From: Mesorhizobium sp. B2-1-8
Lineage (GTDB): Bacteria > Pseudomonadota > Alphaproteobacteria > Rhizobiales > Rhizobiaceae
Assembly: GCF_006442545.2 (NCBI RefSeq)
Contig: NZ_CP083952.1
Coordinates: forward strand, 3,155,501 to 3,219,500
Direction of reading: 5' to 3'
DNA: 64,000 nt
The position numbers and the translations under genes were made by a program. Positions 18,143-26,096 of this stretch are shown here, in pieces. The notes below the pieces were generated by a model. The model ran no database searches. It worked only from the letters and a program-made list of their open reading frames with translations, and was not told the origin of the DNA. Each line of letters begins with the position of its first letter. Positions within the stretch are counted from its first letter, which is position 1.

Positions 18143-18679
18143 CTATTTCTTGCGGAAGGCGTCGAGCGAGACCACTTCTGCGCCCTTGGCGCCGGCATCG
18201 GCAGGGGCGGGCTTCTTCTCCGCTTCGGCTGCGGCCTTCTTCTCGGCCTTCGGCTTCTTCTCGGAGACGATGGTCAGCGGCTCGGGCGCCGGTGCTGCCG
18301 GTTCCTCGTCGGGCTGCGCATCGGTCTTGACGTCGAATTCGAGTTCGAAATTGACCGAAGGATCGTAGAAACCGCGCACGGCCGAGAACGGGATCTCGAG
18401 TTTCTCCGGCACGTCGGAGAAAGAGAGACCGACCTCGAACCCAGTGTCCGTCACCTTCAGGTCCCAATACTGGAACTGGATGACGATGGTCATCTGCTCG
18501 GGATAGCGCTCCCGCAGGCGCGACGACACGCGCACGCCCGGCGCGCCGGTCAGGAAGGTGATGAAGAAATGATGGTTGCCGGGGAGGCCGGTGCGCGCGA
18601 CCTCGGCCAGGACCTTGCGCATGACGCCGCGCAACGCCTCCTGGGCCAGAATGTCGTAGCGGATGTGGTCGTCGGCCAT
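18143..18679 (-). CDS. sspB: ClpXP adaptor SspB, alpha-proteobacterial type
   Basis: A 178-residue adaptor that binds the tmRNA tag and hands tagged proteins to ClpXP. The folded substrate-binding domain covers about 1-115 (MADDHIRYDILAQEALRG, HHFFITFLTGAPGVRVS, MTIVIQFQYWDL). A Lys/Ala/Glu-rich linker (about 116-165) leads to the C-terminal VVSLDAFRKK, probably the ClpX-docking tail by analogy with other SspB proteins. It heads the unit with DUF4169 and RHH genes. The tmRNA gene that makes its ligand is about 4 kb away at 22255-22575. Confidence 0.9.
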   Translation of the reverse strand: MADDHIRYDILAQEALRGVMRKVLAEVARTGLPGNHHFFITFLTGAPGVRVSSRLRERYPEQMTIVIQFQYWDLKVTDTGFEVGLSFSDVPEKLEIPFSAVRGFYDPSVNFELEFDVKTDAQPDEEPAAPAPEPLTIVSEKKPKAEKKAAAEAEKKPAPADAGAKGAEVVSLDAFRKK

Positions 18680-18825
18680 GAGTTGGTCGGGTTCCGTTGA
18701 ATCGTCCGCATAGCTGTAATCAAGCTTGAGCGCGGCGTAAACCTGATATAGACCGCCGCCGCGCCGAAGCGAGGACTATTGCCAACGATTTGATCGGCAA
18801 GGCGGCTTCGCCGCAACCGCAAATG

Positions 18826-19515
18826 TCATGCGTTAGCCAGCGCAGTGTGTTTTTTCGCGCTGGCCGGGGAAGGGCGCTTGCCGAAGGCGCGCAGGAAGGT
18901 GCGCACGCCGTTGGTTGCCGATTGCACCACCTCGTCCTCGCGCGGCGTGCCGCCAAGCATGAAGGTGGTCTGCAATTCGGCATTGACGAGGCCAAGGAAC
19001 TGGCGTGCCGCGACGTCGGGATCGTCGATCGTGAGGTGGCCGCCATAGGCGAGGCGGGCGAAGCGGGCAGCGATTGCCGGCCATGTCCGGCCCGGGCCCT
19101 GTTCGCGCCATTCGGCAAAGAGTTCGGGATAGCGCTCGCCCTCGGTCTGGATCAGCTTGCGCAGGAACTTTCCGTCGCGATTGCAGATGCAGTTCTGGTT
19201 CAGGCGCACGGCAAAACCGATCAGGTCCGCTTCAAGATCGCCGGGCTGATCGGGGAAGGTGGCGATGGTGGCGAAAATGCCGGCGTTGCAGCGCTCGGTC
19301 AGGTCGCGCACGACGGCGATGAACAGTTTTTCCTTGTCGCCATGGTGGTTGTAGACGGTCTGGCGCGACACGCCCGCCTCAATCGCGATCAGGTCGATAT
19401 TGGCGCCGGCGAAGCCCTCGCGGCAGAACACACCGGCGGCGGCGTCGATGATCGACAGACGCTTGGCCTCATGGCCGCGTGGCGGGAAAATGTCAGGAGA
19501 AACGCCCGGTCTCAT
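18826..19515 (-). CDS. TetR/AcrR family repressor
   Basis: A 229-residue regulator. The DNA-binding domain is at about 18-65: RLSIIDAAAGVFCREGFAGANIDLIAIEAGVSRQTVYNHHGDKEKLF. The rest is an all-helical ligand and dimer domain of the AefR-like type. It is divergent from a Bcr/CflA-type efflux gene and an inverted repeat lies over the promoter between them, so it most likely represses the pump and itself until an effluxed compound binds. A TTCG-loop hairpin (GCGGCTTCGCCGC, about 18804) lies just past its stop. Confidence 0.9.
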   Translation of the reverse strand: MRPGVSPDIFPPRGHEAKRLSIIDAAAGVFCREGFAGANIDLIAIEAGVSRQTVYNHHGDKEKLFIAVVRDLTERCNAGIFATIATFPDQPGDLEADLIGFAVRLNQNCICNRDGKFLRKLIQTEGERYPELFAEWREQGPGRTWPAIAARFARLAYGGHLTIDDPDVAARQFLGLVNAELQTTFMLGGTPREDEVVQSATNGVRTFLRAFGKRPSPASAKKHTALANA

Positions 19516-19535
19516 GAAAATCTATATAGAGGTGA

Positions 19536-19564
19536 TTGACGATTTAGACAAGGCTGTCTAAATT
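19536..19564 (+). promoter_or_regulatory. Efflux-gene promoter overlapped by a TetR operator
   Basis: TTGACG (19536-19541) and TAAATT (19559-19564) are spaced by 17 bp, a good sigma-70-type promoter reading into the MFS gene at 19702. Between and over them lies TTTAGACA-AGGC-TGTCTAAA (19543-19562), an inverted repeat with perfect eight-base arms. Repressor bound here would block polymerase directly. The TetR start is 28 bp away on the other side, so the same site can serve autorepression. Confidence 0.75.
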
Positions 19565-19701
19565 TGTGGACGCGACATAAGGGGATTTCGCTCCAGAGGG
19601 ACGAATAAATTCGCTCCAGGAGTCGGAATTCCACGGGATGGAACGTCCTGGGGTCAGACGTCGCCTGGCGACGGCAACCAGATTCGAAAGAAGCCAATAT
19701 C

Positions 19702-20907
19702 ATGAGTCCCAAATTCCTCCGCATCGCGGTCGTGCTCGGCCTGTTGTCCGCCATCGGCCCGTTCGCCATCGACATGTATCTGCCCGCGCTGCCGTCGATC
19801 GGCACCGATCTGCATGCCGGCACCGCCGCCGTGCAGATGAGCCTTCTGATCTTCTTCCTGTCGATGGGCTTCGGCCAGATCGTCGTCGGGCCGATCTCGG
19901 ACATGGTCGGCCGCAAGCTGCCGCTCTATGGCGGCCTGGCGCTGTTCATGGCCGGTGGCATCGGTTCGGCAATGGCGCCGACCATCGAGTGGCTGATCGC
20001 CTTCCGCTTCCTGCAGGGGCTTGGCGCCAGCGCCGGCATGGCCATTCCGCGCGCCATCGTGCGCGACCTGCACACCGGCAATGAGGCGGCCAAGCTGATG
20101 TCGCTGCTGATGCTGGTGTTTTCGGTGTCGCCGATCCTGGCGCCGCTGACCGGCAGCCAGATCATCGAGAATTTCGGCTGGCGCGCCGTGTTCTGGACGG
20201 TGACCGGCGCGGCGGTGCTTGCCACCATCCTGCTCGCGACCTCACTCAAGGAGACGCGGCCGGCGGAAGAACGGGTCGGGTCCTCCTTCGGCACCGCTCT
20301 TGCCGGCTACCGTTTCCTGATGGGCGACCGGAATTTCCTTGGCCTGGTGGCGATCGCCGGCTTCGGCATTGCGAGCTTCTTCGTCTATCTGTCGAGTTCG
20401 TCCTTCATCCTGATCGACCACTACGGGCTGTCGCCTTCGGTCTACAGCGTGTTCTTCTCGATCAACGCGGTTGCCTTCATCGGTATGTCGCAACTGACCG
20501 GCCTGCTTTCCGAAAGGTTCGGGCTGAAGCGCGTGGTGTGGGTGGCGGTGACCGGCTACGCCACGACGATGGTTGTGCTGTTCGCCATCATGGCGACGGG
20601 TGTCGACCGGCTCGACGTGATGGCCGCGCTGCTGTTCGTCGGCTACGGCTTCCTCGGCCTGGTGATCCCGACCACGTCGGTGCTGGCCATGGAAGAGCAT
20701 GGCGAGATCGCCGGCACGGCGTCGGCGCTGATGGGCACACTGCACTTTGCCATCGGCGCACTTGCCATGGGCGTTGCCGGCGTGTTTTTCGACGGCACGC
20801 CGCTGCCGATGGTCGCCGGCATCACGCTGTGCGCGGTGATATCGTTCGCACTGGCCAAGGCCACGCTCGGCCGTTCGCGGGCAGCCGTCGAGGCGCCGGC
20901 GGAATAG
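19702..20907 (+). CDS. MFS multidrug efflux transporter, Bcr/CflA type
   Basis: A 401-residue, 12-segment major facilitator. The first segment reads FLRIAVVLGLLSAIGPFAIDMYLPALPSI, the hallmark start of Bcr/CflA drug:proton antiporters, and the loop 2-3 motif is GPISDMVGRKLPLYGG. It probably expels drugs such as bicyclomycin, sulfonamides or plant phenolics. It is divergent from the TetR gene and followed by a strong terminator, so it is monocistronic. Confidence 0.9.
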   Translation: MSPKFLRIAVVLGLLSAIGPFAIDMYLPALPSIGTDLHAGTAAVQMSLLIFFLSMGFGQIVVGPISDMVGRKLPLYGGLALFMAGGIGSAMAPTIEWLIAFRFLQGLGASAGMAIPRAIVRDLHTGNEAAKLMSLLMLVFSVSPILAPLTGSQIIENFGWRAVFWTVTGAAVLATILLATSLKETRPAEERVGSSFGTALAGYRFLMGDRNFLGLVAIAGFGIASFFVYLSSSSFILIDHYGLSPSVYSVFFSINAVAFIGMSQLTGLLSERFGLKRVVWVAVTGYATTMVVLFAIMATGVDRLDVMAALLFVGYGFLGLVIPTTSVLAMEEHGEIAGTASALMGTLHFAIGALAMGVAGVFFDGTPLPMVAGITLCAVISFALAKATLGRSRAAVEAPAE

Positions 20908-20927
20908 GAAATCCTCAATGAACCAGG

Positions 20928-20955
20928 AAAGGCCGGGTCGATCCCGGCCTTTTTT
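20928..20955 (+). terminator. Rho-independent terminator of the MFS gene
   Basis: AAAGGCCGGG-TCGAT-CCCGGCCTTT followed by further T residues: a ten-base perfect stem with a five-base loop, 20 bp after the efflux gene stop. The region from here to 21059 holds no gene. Confidence 0.88.
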
Positions 20956-21059
20956 GTGCCGGAGGCATAGTGGGCGACACAAGCTGCAGTCGCTTAACCC
21001 ATTACAAAACCGGCGTTTGCCTCCGGGGTTCACGATTACTCTTTGGCTGCTGACGGCGC

Positions 21060-21497
21060 TCAGCTGAGTTCCTGAGCGAGGCCGATGAGAAGCCCTTCGG
21101 GCCCACGGATGTAGCAGAGCCGATACACGTCCTTGTACTGAACCACTTTGCCTACGAGCTGCGCGCCGTGCGTGCGGAGCCTCTCAAGCGTATCGTCGAT
21201 GTCGTCCACGGTGAACATGACGCGAAGGTAGCCCAGGGCGTTGACCGGGGCGTTCCGGTGATCCGCGACGACAGGCGGCGTGAGGAAGCGGGAGAGCTCC
21301 AGCCGGCTGTGGCCGTCGGGTGTGCGCATCATGGCAATCTCGGCATGCTGATCGCCCAGCCCGGTGACACGTCCGGCCCATTCTCCTTCGATCGTGGCCC
21401 GCCCCTCGAACTCGAGGCCGAGTTCGCGAAAGAAATCGATCGCCGCTCCGAGGTCTTCGACGACGATTCCCACATTGTCCATCCGCTTGAGCGCCAT
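21060..21497 (-). CDS. VOC (glyoxalase/bleomycin-resistance) family protein
   Basis: A 145-residue protein. The ATG at 21497 has GGAG nine bases upstream; the in-frame TTG at 21512 is less likely. It shows two beta-alpha-beta-beta-beta modules: MDNVGIVVEDLGAAIDFFRELGLEFEG at the start and VMFTVDDIDDTLERLRTHGAQLVG in the second half. Possible metal ligands are the Glu in HAEIAMMRTPDGHSRLEL and the terminal Glu of GPEGLLIGLAQEL. Substrate unknown; roles range from dioxygenase to antibiotic binding. Confidence 0.82.
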   Translation of the reverse strand: MALKRMDNVGIVVEDLGAAIDFFRELGLEFEGRATIEGEWAGRVTGLGDQHAEIAMMRTPDGHSRLELSRFLTPPVVADHRNAPVNALGYLRVMFTVDDIDDTLERLRTHGAQLVGKVVQYKDVYRLCYIRGPEGLLIGLAQELS

Positions 21498-21584
21498 GTG
21501 TCCGATCTCCAAGATGTCGGCTCAATCCATAAGGTATCGCCAGGTTCCAACAACGCGCATGAAAGGTCGGATCTGTCCGCCTCT

Positions 21585-22151
21585 TTATGTCCGCGATGTC
21601 AGCGGCAATCCAGCAGCGTCGAGGAGGAAGCGCACGCGCTCCCCGACTGGCGCGAGCGGCAAGGTCACCAATTCGCAGCCGAGTTCGGCGTAAACGCCTG
21701 CCACCGATCGGCAAGTGCGCTCGGCCTCGTCGAGCGTTTGCCTGCGTTCTTCGTCCCGGGCGAAAATCTCCGGCCATGGCGGGGCGATGAAGACGCGACG
21801 CGCATAGCGGAACTCCATGGCGGCACTGGCGAGGTGACCCGGCACCGGCAAGCCGCAGAGCCTGAGATAGCCGATCGTGTCCGGCACGCCGCGATCAAAG
21901 AAGACCGGTCCGGCCAACTCGCTGGCCGCACGATACGAGCGCATTTCCCAAGACAGCATCAGTTCGGCGAACAATGCCCGATCGCTCCAGGGCAGGGCGG
22001 TTCCGCCAATGGCGGTTTGGTCGCGGATGATGCCGCGTCCGGCCTCGACGGATGTCGCAAAGCCAGCCTGCCGCAAGGCTTCGATCAGAGTGGTCTTGCC
22101 GGAGCCTGGGCCGCCCGTCAGCACGAAGAATCGATCGGAATCGTTTTGCAT
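21585..22151 (-). CDS. P-loop ATPase/kinase-like protein
   Basis: A 188-residue protein starting at MQNDSDRFFVLTGGPGSGKTTLIEAL (ATG at 22151); the frame continues to a TTG at 22238 without a site. The Walker A motif is GGPGSGKTT at about 13-21, and VFFDRGVPDTIGYL at about 80 resembles the DRG/Walker B of nucleoside and small-molecule kinases (AAA_28 group). Small-molecule phosphorylation is plausible, but the substrate is unknown. It follows the tmRNA gene on the same strand with no clear terminator between. Confidence 0.75.
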   Translation of the reverse strand: MQNDSDRFFVLTGGPGSGKTTLIEALRQAGFATSVEAGRGIIRDQTAIGGTALPWSDRALFAELMLSWEMRSYRAASELAGPVFFDRGVPDTIGYLRLCGLPVPGHLASAAMEFRYARRVFIAPPWPEIFARDEERRQTLDEAERTCRSVAGVYAELGCELVTLPLAPVGERVRFLLDAAGLPLTSRT

Positions 22152-22254
22152 CTCTGTCCATGGAGAAAGAGGCACGCGACGCAGCGGCTTCGCGGCCGTG
22201 CGAAGTCTTGACGACAGGAGCCGTCGTGCGTGACGCAAATTGAAGGGGGAGAAG

Positions 22255-22575
22255 TGGAGGTTTCTGTTGCCAGGTACCTCCGAACCCCGCCTAGAAGTGC
22301 GAACCCCTAGGGCTTGATTTGAAGCTATCGCACTGCATTAAGCAGCGAGACGTGCTTCCGCATAGTTGTCGTTGGCAACTATAAGTTTAGCCCGATAACG
22401 GTGGTACAATGCCGGGCAAAAGTACGATCTTTACACCTTCGTCGATCCTATTTCGCCCCCAGCAAAAACCGCTCCGTCTTAAACAGCGGCTTTTGGTGGA
22501 GGCGCCGGGTACCGCCCCCGGGTCCGAACGGCTTATTTCATCGCCCATTTATCGCCATAGTCGGTCAAGCCGACG
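22255..22575 (-). ncRNA. ssrA: Circularly permuted two-piece tmRNA
   Basis: Read on the minus strand, the gene is permuted. The acceptor piece comes first and ends GGCGCCTCCACCA (CCA at 22496-22494). A spacer of about 33 nt follows. The coding piece then begins GGGGGCGAAATAGGATCGAC at 22460. GGGGGCG pairs with CGCCTCC to make the acceptor stem with A-CCA unpaired. The tag frame at 22376-22338 encodes ANDNYAEARLAA and a TAA stop; the resume codon is GCC. This is the rhizobial tag type. The outer ends are estimates: the 5' end from a hairpin GTCGG-CTTGA-CCGAC just past the promoter, the 3' end from the last paired element (GGAGGT...ACCTCC). It rescues stalled ribosomes and tags products for ClpXP. 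The stretch 22244-22781 contains no protein gene. Confidence 0.93.
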
Positions 22576-22580
22576 AAGCG

Positions 22581-22609
22581 AATATAGGGTGCGTCGCGTG
22601 GAAATGAAA
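22581..22609 (-). promoter_or_regulatory. Probable tmRNA promoter
   Basis: On the minus strand, TTTCAT (22609-22604) and TATATT (22586-22581) are 17 bp apart, placing the start of transcription near 22575, at the leader hairpin of the tmRNA precursor. The -35 is weak; a TTGACA about 30 bp further up lacks a good -10. Confidence 0.45.
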
Positions 22610-22781
22610 GGCCGCAATGGCGCTTTGTCCCTGTGTCAAATCGCGACGCCGAGGGTTGACTTGGGAGCGGTCTCAACCGAAGCTTTGCGAGCGGTGAGGA
22701 GTTACCGACCTAGCGCATAAGTTGCGAAGCGCGCCACAGCCCTCACCGATCGGATCCGTGGCGCCGACGAGGGGAATTTTG

Positions 22782-23093
22782 ATGGTCGACTATCTTGCGG
22801 ATGTGAAGAAATATGACGGCGCGGCAAACGCCGATGCGGTCGAAAAGATCGTCAAGCATCTGGGCATTGCGCTGAGGAACCGCGACTCCTCGCTGGTGTC
22901 CTGCACGGACCCGAAGGAATTGGCGCGGGTCAAGGAGAGCTGGGTGGCCAAGAAGCTCGGCGTCAGCGACAGGGCGAAAGCCGACGCGGCGATCGAAAAG
23001 ACCTGCAAGGCGATGCACGCCGACAACACCAAGAACCGCGTGACCTTCTACTATCTGGTGGCCAAGGACCTGGGCAAGCTCGGTTCCCTCTAA
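22782..23093 (+). CDS. DUF2853 family protein
   Basis: A 103-residue soluble protein starting MVDYLADVKKYDGAANADAVEKIVKHLGIALRNRD, the typical DUF2853 opening, and containing VKESWVAKKLGVSD. The ATG at 22782 follows GAGGGG at about seven bases. Function unknown; the fold is helical. It lies divergently upstream of the tmRNA gene and is followed by a family A repeat. Confidence 0.82.
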   Translation: MVDYLADVKKYDGAANADAVEKIVKHLGIALRNRDSSLVSCTDPKELARVKESWVAKKLGVSDRAKADAAIEKTCKAMHADNTKNRVTFYYLVAKDLGKLGSL

Positions 23094-23166
23094 GGATTTG
23101 GTGGCATGGCGACACTGGTGGCTGAATGCGTCGCTTCAGTGTCGATTCTGCTACTTGCCGGATGTA

Positions 23167-23350
23167 GGCGCCGCCCCTCATTGCCCTGCCGGGCATTTCT
23201 CCCCGTATAGTGATGGGGAGAAATGGGCTGGCCGCAGCCTCGACGTGTATTTATCGCTGACAATTGGCGAATTCACGGACGATAGCGTCCCTCTCCCCGT
23301 TACTATACGGGGAGAGGATGCCGGCAGGCAGGTGAGGGGCAGCGCTAACC
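23167..23350. repeat. Palindromic intergenic repeat, family A, copy 2
   Basis: The second complete copy of the element at 2018-2198. It has the same ends (GCCGCCCCTCATTGCC and GTGAGGGGCAGCGCTAACC) and inner blocks TTCTCCCCGTATAG and CTATACGGGGAGAGG, but an unrelated centre. It occupies most of the gap between DUF2853 and thyA (23094-23454). Confidence 0.85.
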
Positions 23351-23454
23351 TTTGAAGAGTGATGGGGGCAAGCGACGCCTCATCCCCTTTTGGTGTGTTC
23401 GGCAGCCCGCTCGGCAGCTATAATACCCACACTCTCGAATCGAGCCCGGAACCG

Positions 23455-24249
23455 ATGCGCCAATATCTCGACCTCTTGCAGCATGTGCTGGACAACGGCG
23501 CCGATCGCGGCGACCGCACCGGCACCGGTACGCGCTCCGTCTTCGGCTACCAGATGCGTTTCGATCTGGCGCGCGGTTTTCCGGTCACCACCACCAAGAA
23601 GCTGCACCTGAAGTCGATCATCCATGAACTCCTGTGGTTCCTGGCCGGCGACACCAACATCAAATACCTGACCGATCACGGCGTTTCGATCTGGGATGAA
23701 TGGGCCGACGAGAATGGCGACCTTGGTCCGGTCTACGGCAAGCAGTGGCGGTCCTGGCCGGATGGCCACGGCGGCTCGATCGACCAGATCGCCAATCTTC
23801 TCAAGGAGATCCGCCGTAATCCTCAATCGCGGCGGCTGATCGTCTCGGCCTGGAATCCCGCCGAGGTGGAAGCCATGGCGCTGCCGCCTTGCCACTGCCT
23901 GTTCCAGTTCTACGTGTCCGAGGGCCGGCTTTCCTGCCAGCTCTACCAGCGCTCCGCCGACATCTTCCTCGGCGTGCCGTTCAACATCGCGTCCTACGCG
24001 CTGCTGACGCTGATGGTGGCGCAGGTGACCGGGCTGAAGCCGGGCGATTTCGTCCACACGCTCGGCGACGCGCATCTCTACTCCAACCATTTCGAGCAGG
24101 CGCGCGAACAGTTGCAGCGCACGCCTCGGGCGCTGCCGACGATGTGGATCAACCCGGAGGTGAAGGACCTGTTCGCCTTCCGCCTCGAGGATTTCCGGCT
24201 GGAAAACTACGTCGCCGATGCGTCGATCAAGGCGCCGATCGCGGTCTGA
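23455..24249 (+). CDS. thyA: Thymidylate synthase
   Basis: Converts dUMP to dTMP with methylene-tetrahydrofolate. The ATG at 23455 gives 264 residues, exactly the length of the E. coli enzyme, and begins [15 protein letters not shown]. Catalytic Cys146 is in [12 protein letters not shown], and the dUMP-binding stretch [20 protein letters not shown] follows. A TATAAT hexamer lies at 23419-23424 with a poor -35. The partner enzyme dihydrofolate reductase is encoded at 29666-30184 but not in the same operon. Confidence 0.96.
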   Translation: MRQYLDLLQHVLDNGADRGDRTGTGTRSVFGYQMRFDLARGFPVTTTKKLHLKSIIHELLWFLAGDTNIKYLTDHGVSIWDEWADENGDLGPVYGKQWRSWPDGHGGSIDQIANLLKEIRRNPQSRRLIVSAWNPAEVEAMALPPCHCLFQFYVSEGRLSCQLYQRSADIFLGVPFNIASYALLTLMVAQVTGLKPGDFVHTLGDAHLYSNHFEQAREQLQRTPRALPTMWINPEVKDLFAFRLEDFRLENYVADASIKAPIAV

Positions 24250-24260
24250 GCCGCGGCTTT

Positions 24261-24464
24261 TCAGTCGATGCCGACCATCACGTCCGAAGCCTTCGCCACG
24301 ACATAGGCCTGCTTGCCCTTTTCGAGCTTGAGGTCGGCGACGGCTTCGTTGGTGATCGAAGCGGTGACGACGGTGCCGCCACCGATGTCGATTCTGACAT
24401 GCGAGGAGGTGGCTCCCTTGACGATTTCGGTGATCGTTCCGTTGAGGACGTCCACGAGCCTCAC
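24261..24464 (-). CDS. Mop/TOBE-domain molybdate-binding protein
   Basis: About 67 residues from a GTG at 24464, the usual length of single-domain Mop proteins. LNGTITEIVKGATSSHVRIDIGGGTVVTASITNEAVADLKLEKG (split here as one TOBE domain) is the molybdate/tungstate-binding fold that stores or buffers oxyanion as a hexamer. A longer start at the ATG at 24513 is possible, but its leader would run through the ModE-like box. It is divergent from modA with that box between them. Confidence 0.72.
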   Translation of the reverse strand: MRLVDVLNGTITEIVKGATSSHVRIDIGGGTVVTASITNEAVADLKLEKGKQAYVVAKASDVMVGID

Positions 24465-24503
24465 TCGACCAGATGAGTTCCAGCAGCGCAGGCCTTCCCT
24501 TGT

Positions 24504-24521
24504 TATATCCATGCGGATATA
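24504..24521. promoter_or_regulatory. ModE-like box between mop and modA
   Basis: TATATCC-ATGC-GGATATA is a perfect inverted repeat between the divergent mop and modABC genes, within GTTATATC...GATATATCG. It follows the TATAT half-site pattern of ModE operators. A ModE-type gene ends the cluster at 27280-27621, so molybdate-dependent repression of both directions is likely. Confidence 0.65.
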
Positions 24522-24571
24522 TCGGTTGGAGGCTTGAGCCGACCGGATTTCAGACCCAGGGAGAGTTTTCG

Positions 24572-25366
24572 ATGACGCGCAGAGGTTTCGGGTTGAAAGC
24601 GATCGCCATTGGCGGTTTCGCGGCGACGTTGATGGCGGCAATGCCGGTAGCGCACGCGGAAGGCAAGGTCGTGGTGTTCGCGGCAGCCAGCCTCAAGGAC
24701 GCGCTGGACGCGGTGAACAAGGCCTGCGAGGCCGATGTCGGCGGGGCCGCGACCGTCTCCTATGCCGCTAGTTCGGCGCTGGCCAAGCAGATCGAGGGCG
24801 GGGCGCCGGCCGACGTCTTCATCTCGGCCGACCTCGACTGGATGAAATATCTCTCCGACAAAAAGCTGACCAAGCCCGATACGGAAGTGAAGTTGCTCGG
24901 CAACGAGATCGTGCTGGTGGCGCCGAAGGATTCGACGGTCGAAGCCAAGATCGAGAAGGGCTTCGACCTCGCAAGGCTGGTCGGCGACGGCAAGCTCGCC
25001 ATGGGCGACTTCAAGGCGGTGCCGGCCGGCAAGTACGGCAAGGCGGCGCTGGAATCGCTCGGCGTCTGGTCCTCGGTCGAGGGCAAGGTGGCGCAGGCCG
25101 AAAATGTCCGTGCGGCGCTCAAGCTGGTTTCAACCGGCGAAGCGGCCCTCGGCATCGTCTATGCCACCGACGCGCACGCCGAAAAGGGCGTCAAGGTGGT
25201 CGGCACCTTCCCCGAGGATTCGCATCCGCCGATCATCTATCCGGTTGCCCAGACCGCCGATTCGAAGGACAAGGATACGCCAGCCTTCCTGAAGTGCCTG
25301 CAATCCGCCAAGGCAGGTGCGCTCTTCAGGGAACAGGGTTTTACCGTGCTCACGCCGAGCAACTGA
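24572..25366 (+). CDS. modA: Molybdate ABC transporter, periplasmic binding protein
   Basis: A 264-residue protein. The ATG at 24572 follows AGGGAGAG. A signal peptide runs to about residue 30 (GFGLKAIAIGGFAATLMAAMPVAHA). Binding-protein features include VVFAAASLKDALDAVNKAC, where the Ser after AAA contacts the oxyanion, and SYAASSALAKQIEGGAPADVFISADLDWM. It captures molybdate or tungstate and delivers it to ModB. First gene of modABC. Confidence 0.95.
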   Translation: MTRRGFGLKAIAIGGFAATLMAAMPVAHAEGKVVVFAAASLKDALDAVNKACEADVGGAATVSYAASSALAKQIEGGAPADVFISADLDWMKYLSDKKLTKPDTEVKLLGNEIVLVAPKDSTVEAKIEKGFDLARLVGDGKLAMGDFKAVPAGKYGKAALESLGVWSSVEGKVAQAENVRAALKLVSTGEAALGIVYATDAHAEKGVKVVGTFPEDSHPPIIYPVAQTADSKDKDTPAFLKCLQSAKAGALFREQGFTVLTPSN

Positions 25367-25391
25367 GTTCGAAAGGCCCCGATACCGCGAG

Positions 25392-26096
25392 ATGACATGG
25401 CTGTTGGACCTCACTCCCGACGAATGGAATGCGGTCCGGCTGTCGATCAAGGTGGCGACGGCCGCGATGCTCGCCAGCCTGCCGCCGGGCATAGCGATCG
25501 CGCTGCTGCTTGCCCGGGGGGAATTCTGGGGCAAGACACTGCTCAACGGGCTGGTGCACCTGCCGCTGATCCTGCCCCCCGTGGTGACAGGTTATCTCTT
25601 GCTTTTGACTTTCGGCAGGCGCGGCCCGGCCGGCGCATTCCTCGCCGAGCATTTCGGCATCGTCTTCTCGTTCCGCTGGACGGGTGCGGCGCTCGCCTGC
25701 GGCGTCATGGGCTTTCCCCTGATGGTGCGCGCGATCCGGCTGTCGATCGAGGCGGTGGACCGAAAGATGGAGGCGGCCGCGGGAACGCTCGGAGCCAACC
25801 CTTTGTGGGTGTTCGGCACCATTACGCTGCCGCTGATCCTGCCCGGGCTGATCGCCGGCGCCATCCTGTCCTTCGCCAAGGCGATGGGCGAGTTCGGCGC
25901 GACGATCACTTTCGTCTCCAACATTCCTGGCGAGACGCAGACGCTGCCGACGGCGATCTACACCTTTACCCAGGTGCCGGGCGGCGATGAAGGGGCGCTG
26001 CGGCTGACGCTGATTTCCATCGTCATCTCGATGGCGGCACTGGTCGCCTCGGAAGTGCTGGCGCGGCGGGTCGGGCGGCGGATGGACATCGAATGA
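25392..26096 (+). CDS. modB: Molybdate ABC transporter permease
   Basis: A 234-residue inner-membrane protein with about five to six segments. The start is the ATG at 25392 (MTWLLDLTPDEWNAVRLSIK). The ABC-permease EAA loop is at about 140-160: EAAAGTLGANPLWVFGTITLPLILPG. It lies 25 bp after modA and overlaps modC by ATGA. Confidence 0.95.
   Translation: MTWLLDLTPDEWNAVRLSIKVATAAMLASLPPGIAIALLLARGEFWGKTLLNGLVHLPLILPPVVTGYLLLLTFGRRGPAGAFLAEHFGIVFSFRWTGAALACGVMGFPLMVRAIRLSIEAVDRKMEAAAGTLGANPLWVFGTITLPLILPGLIAGAILSFAKAMGEFGATITFVSNIPGETQTLPTAIYTFTQVPGGDEGALRLTLISIVISMAALVASEVLARRVGRRMDIE

Noticed and set aside
22401..22720. Short plus-strand frames across the tmRNA region
   Set aside because: They run antisense to the tmRNA, whose acceptor stem, CCA and tag frame are clear.
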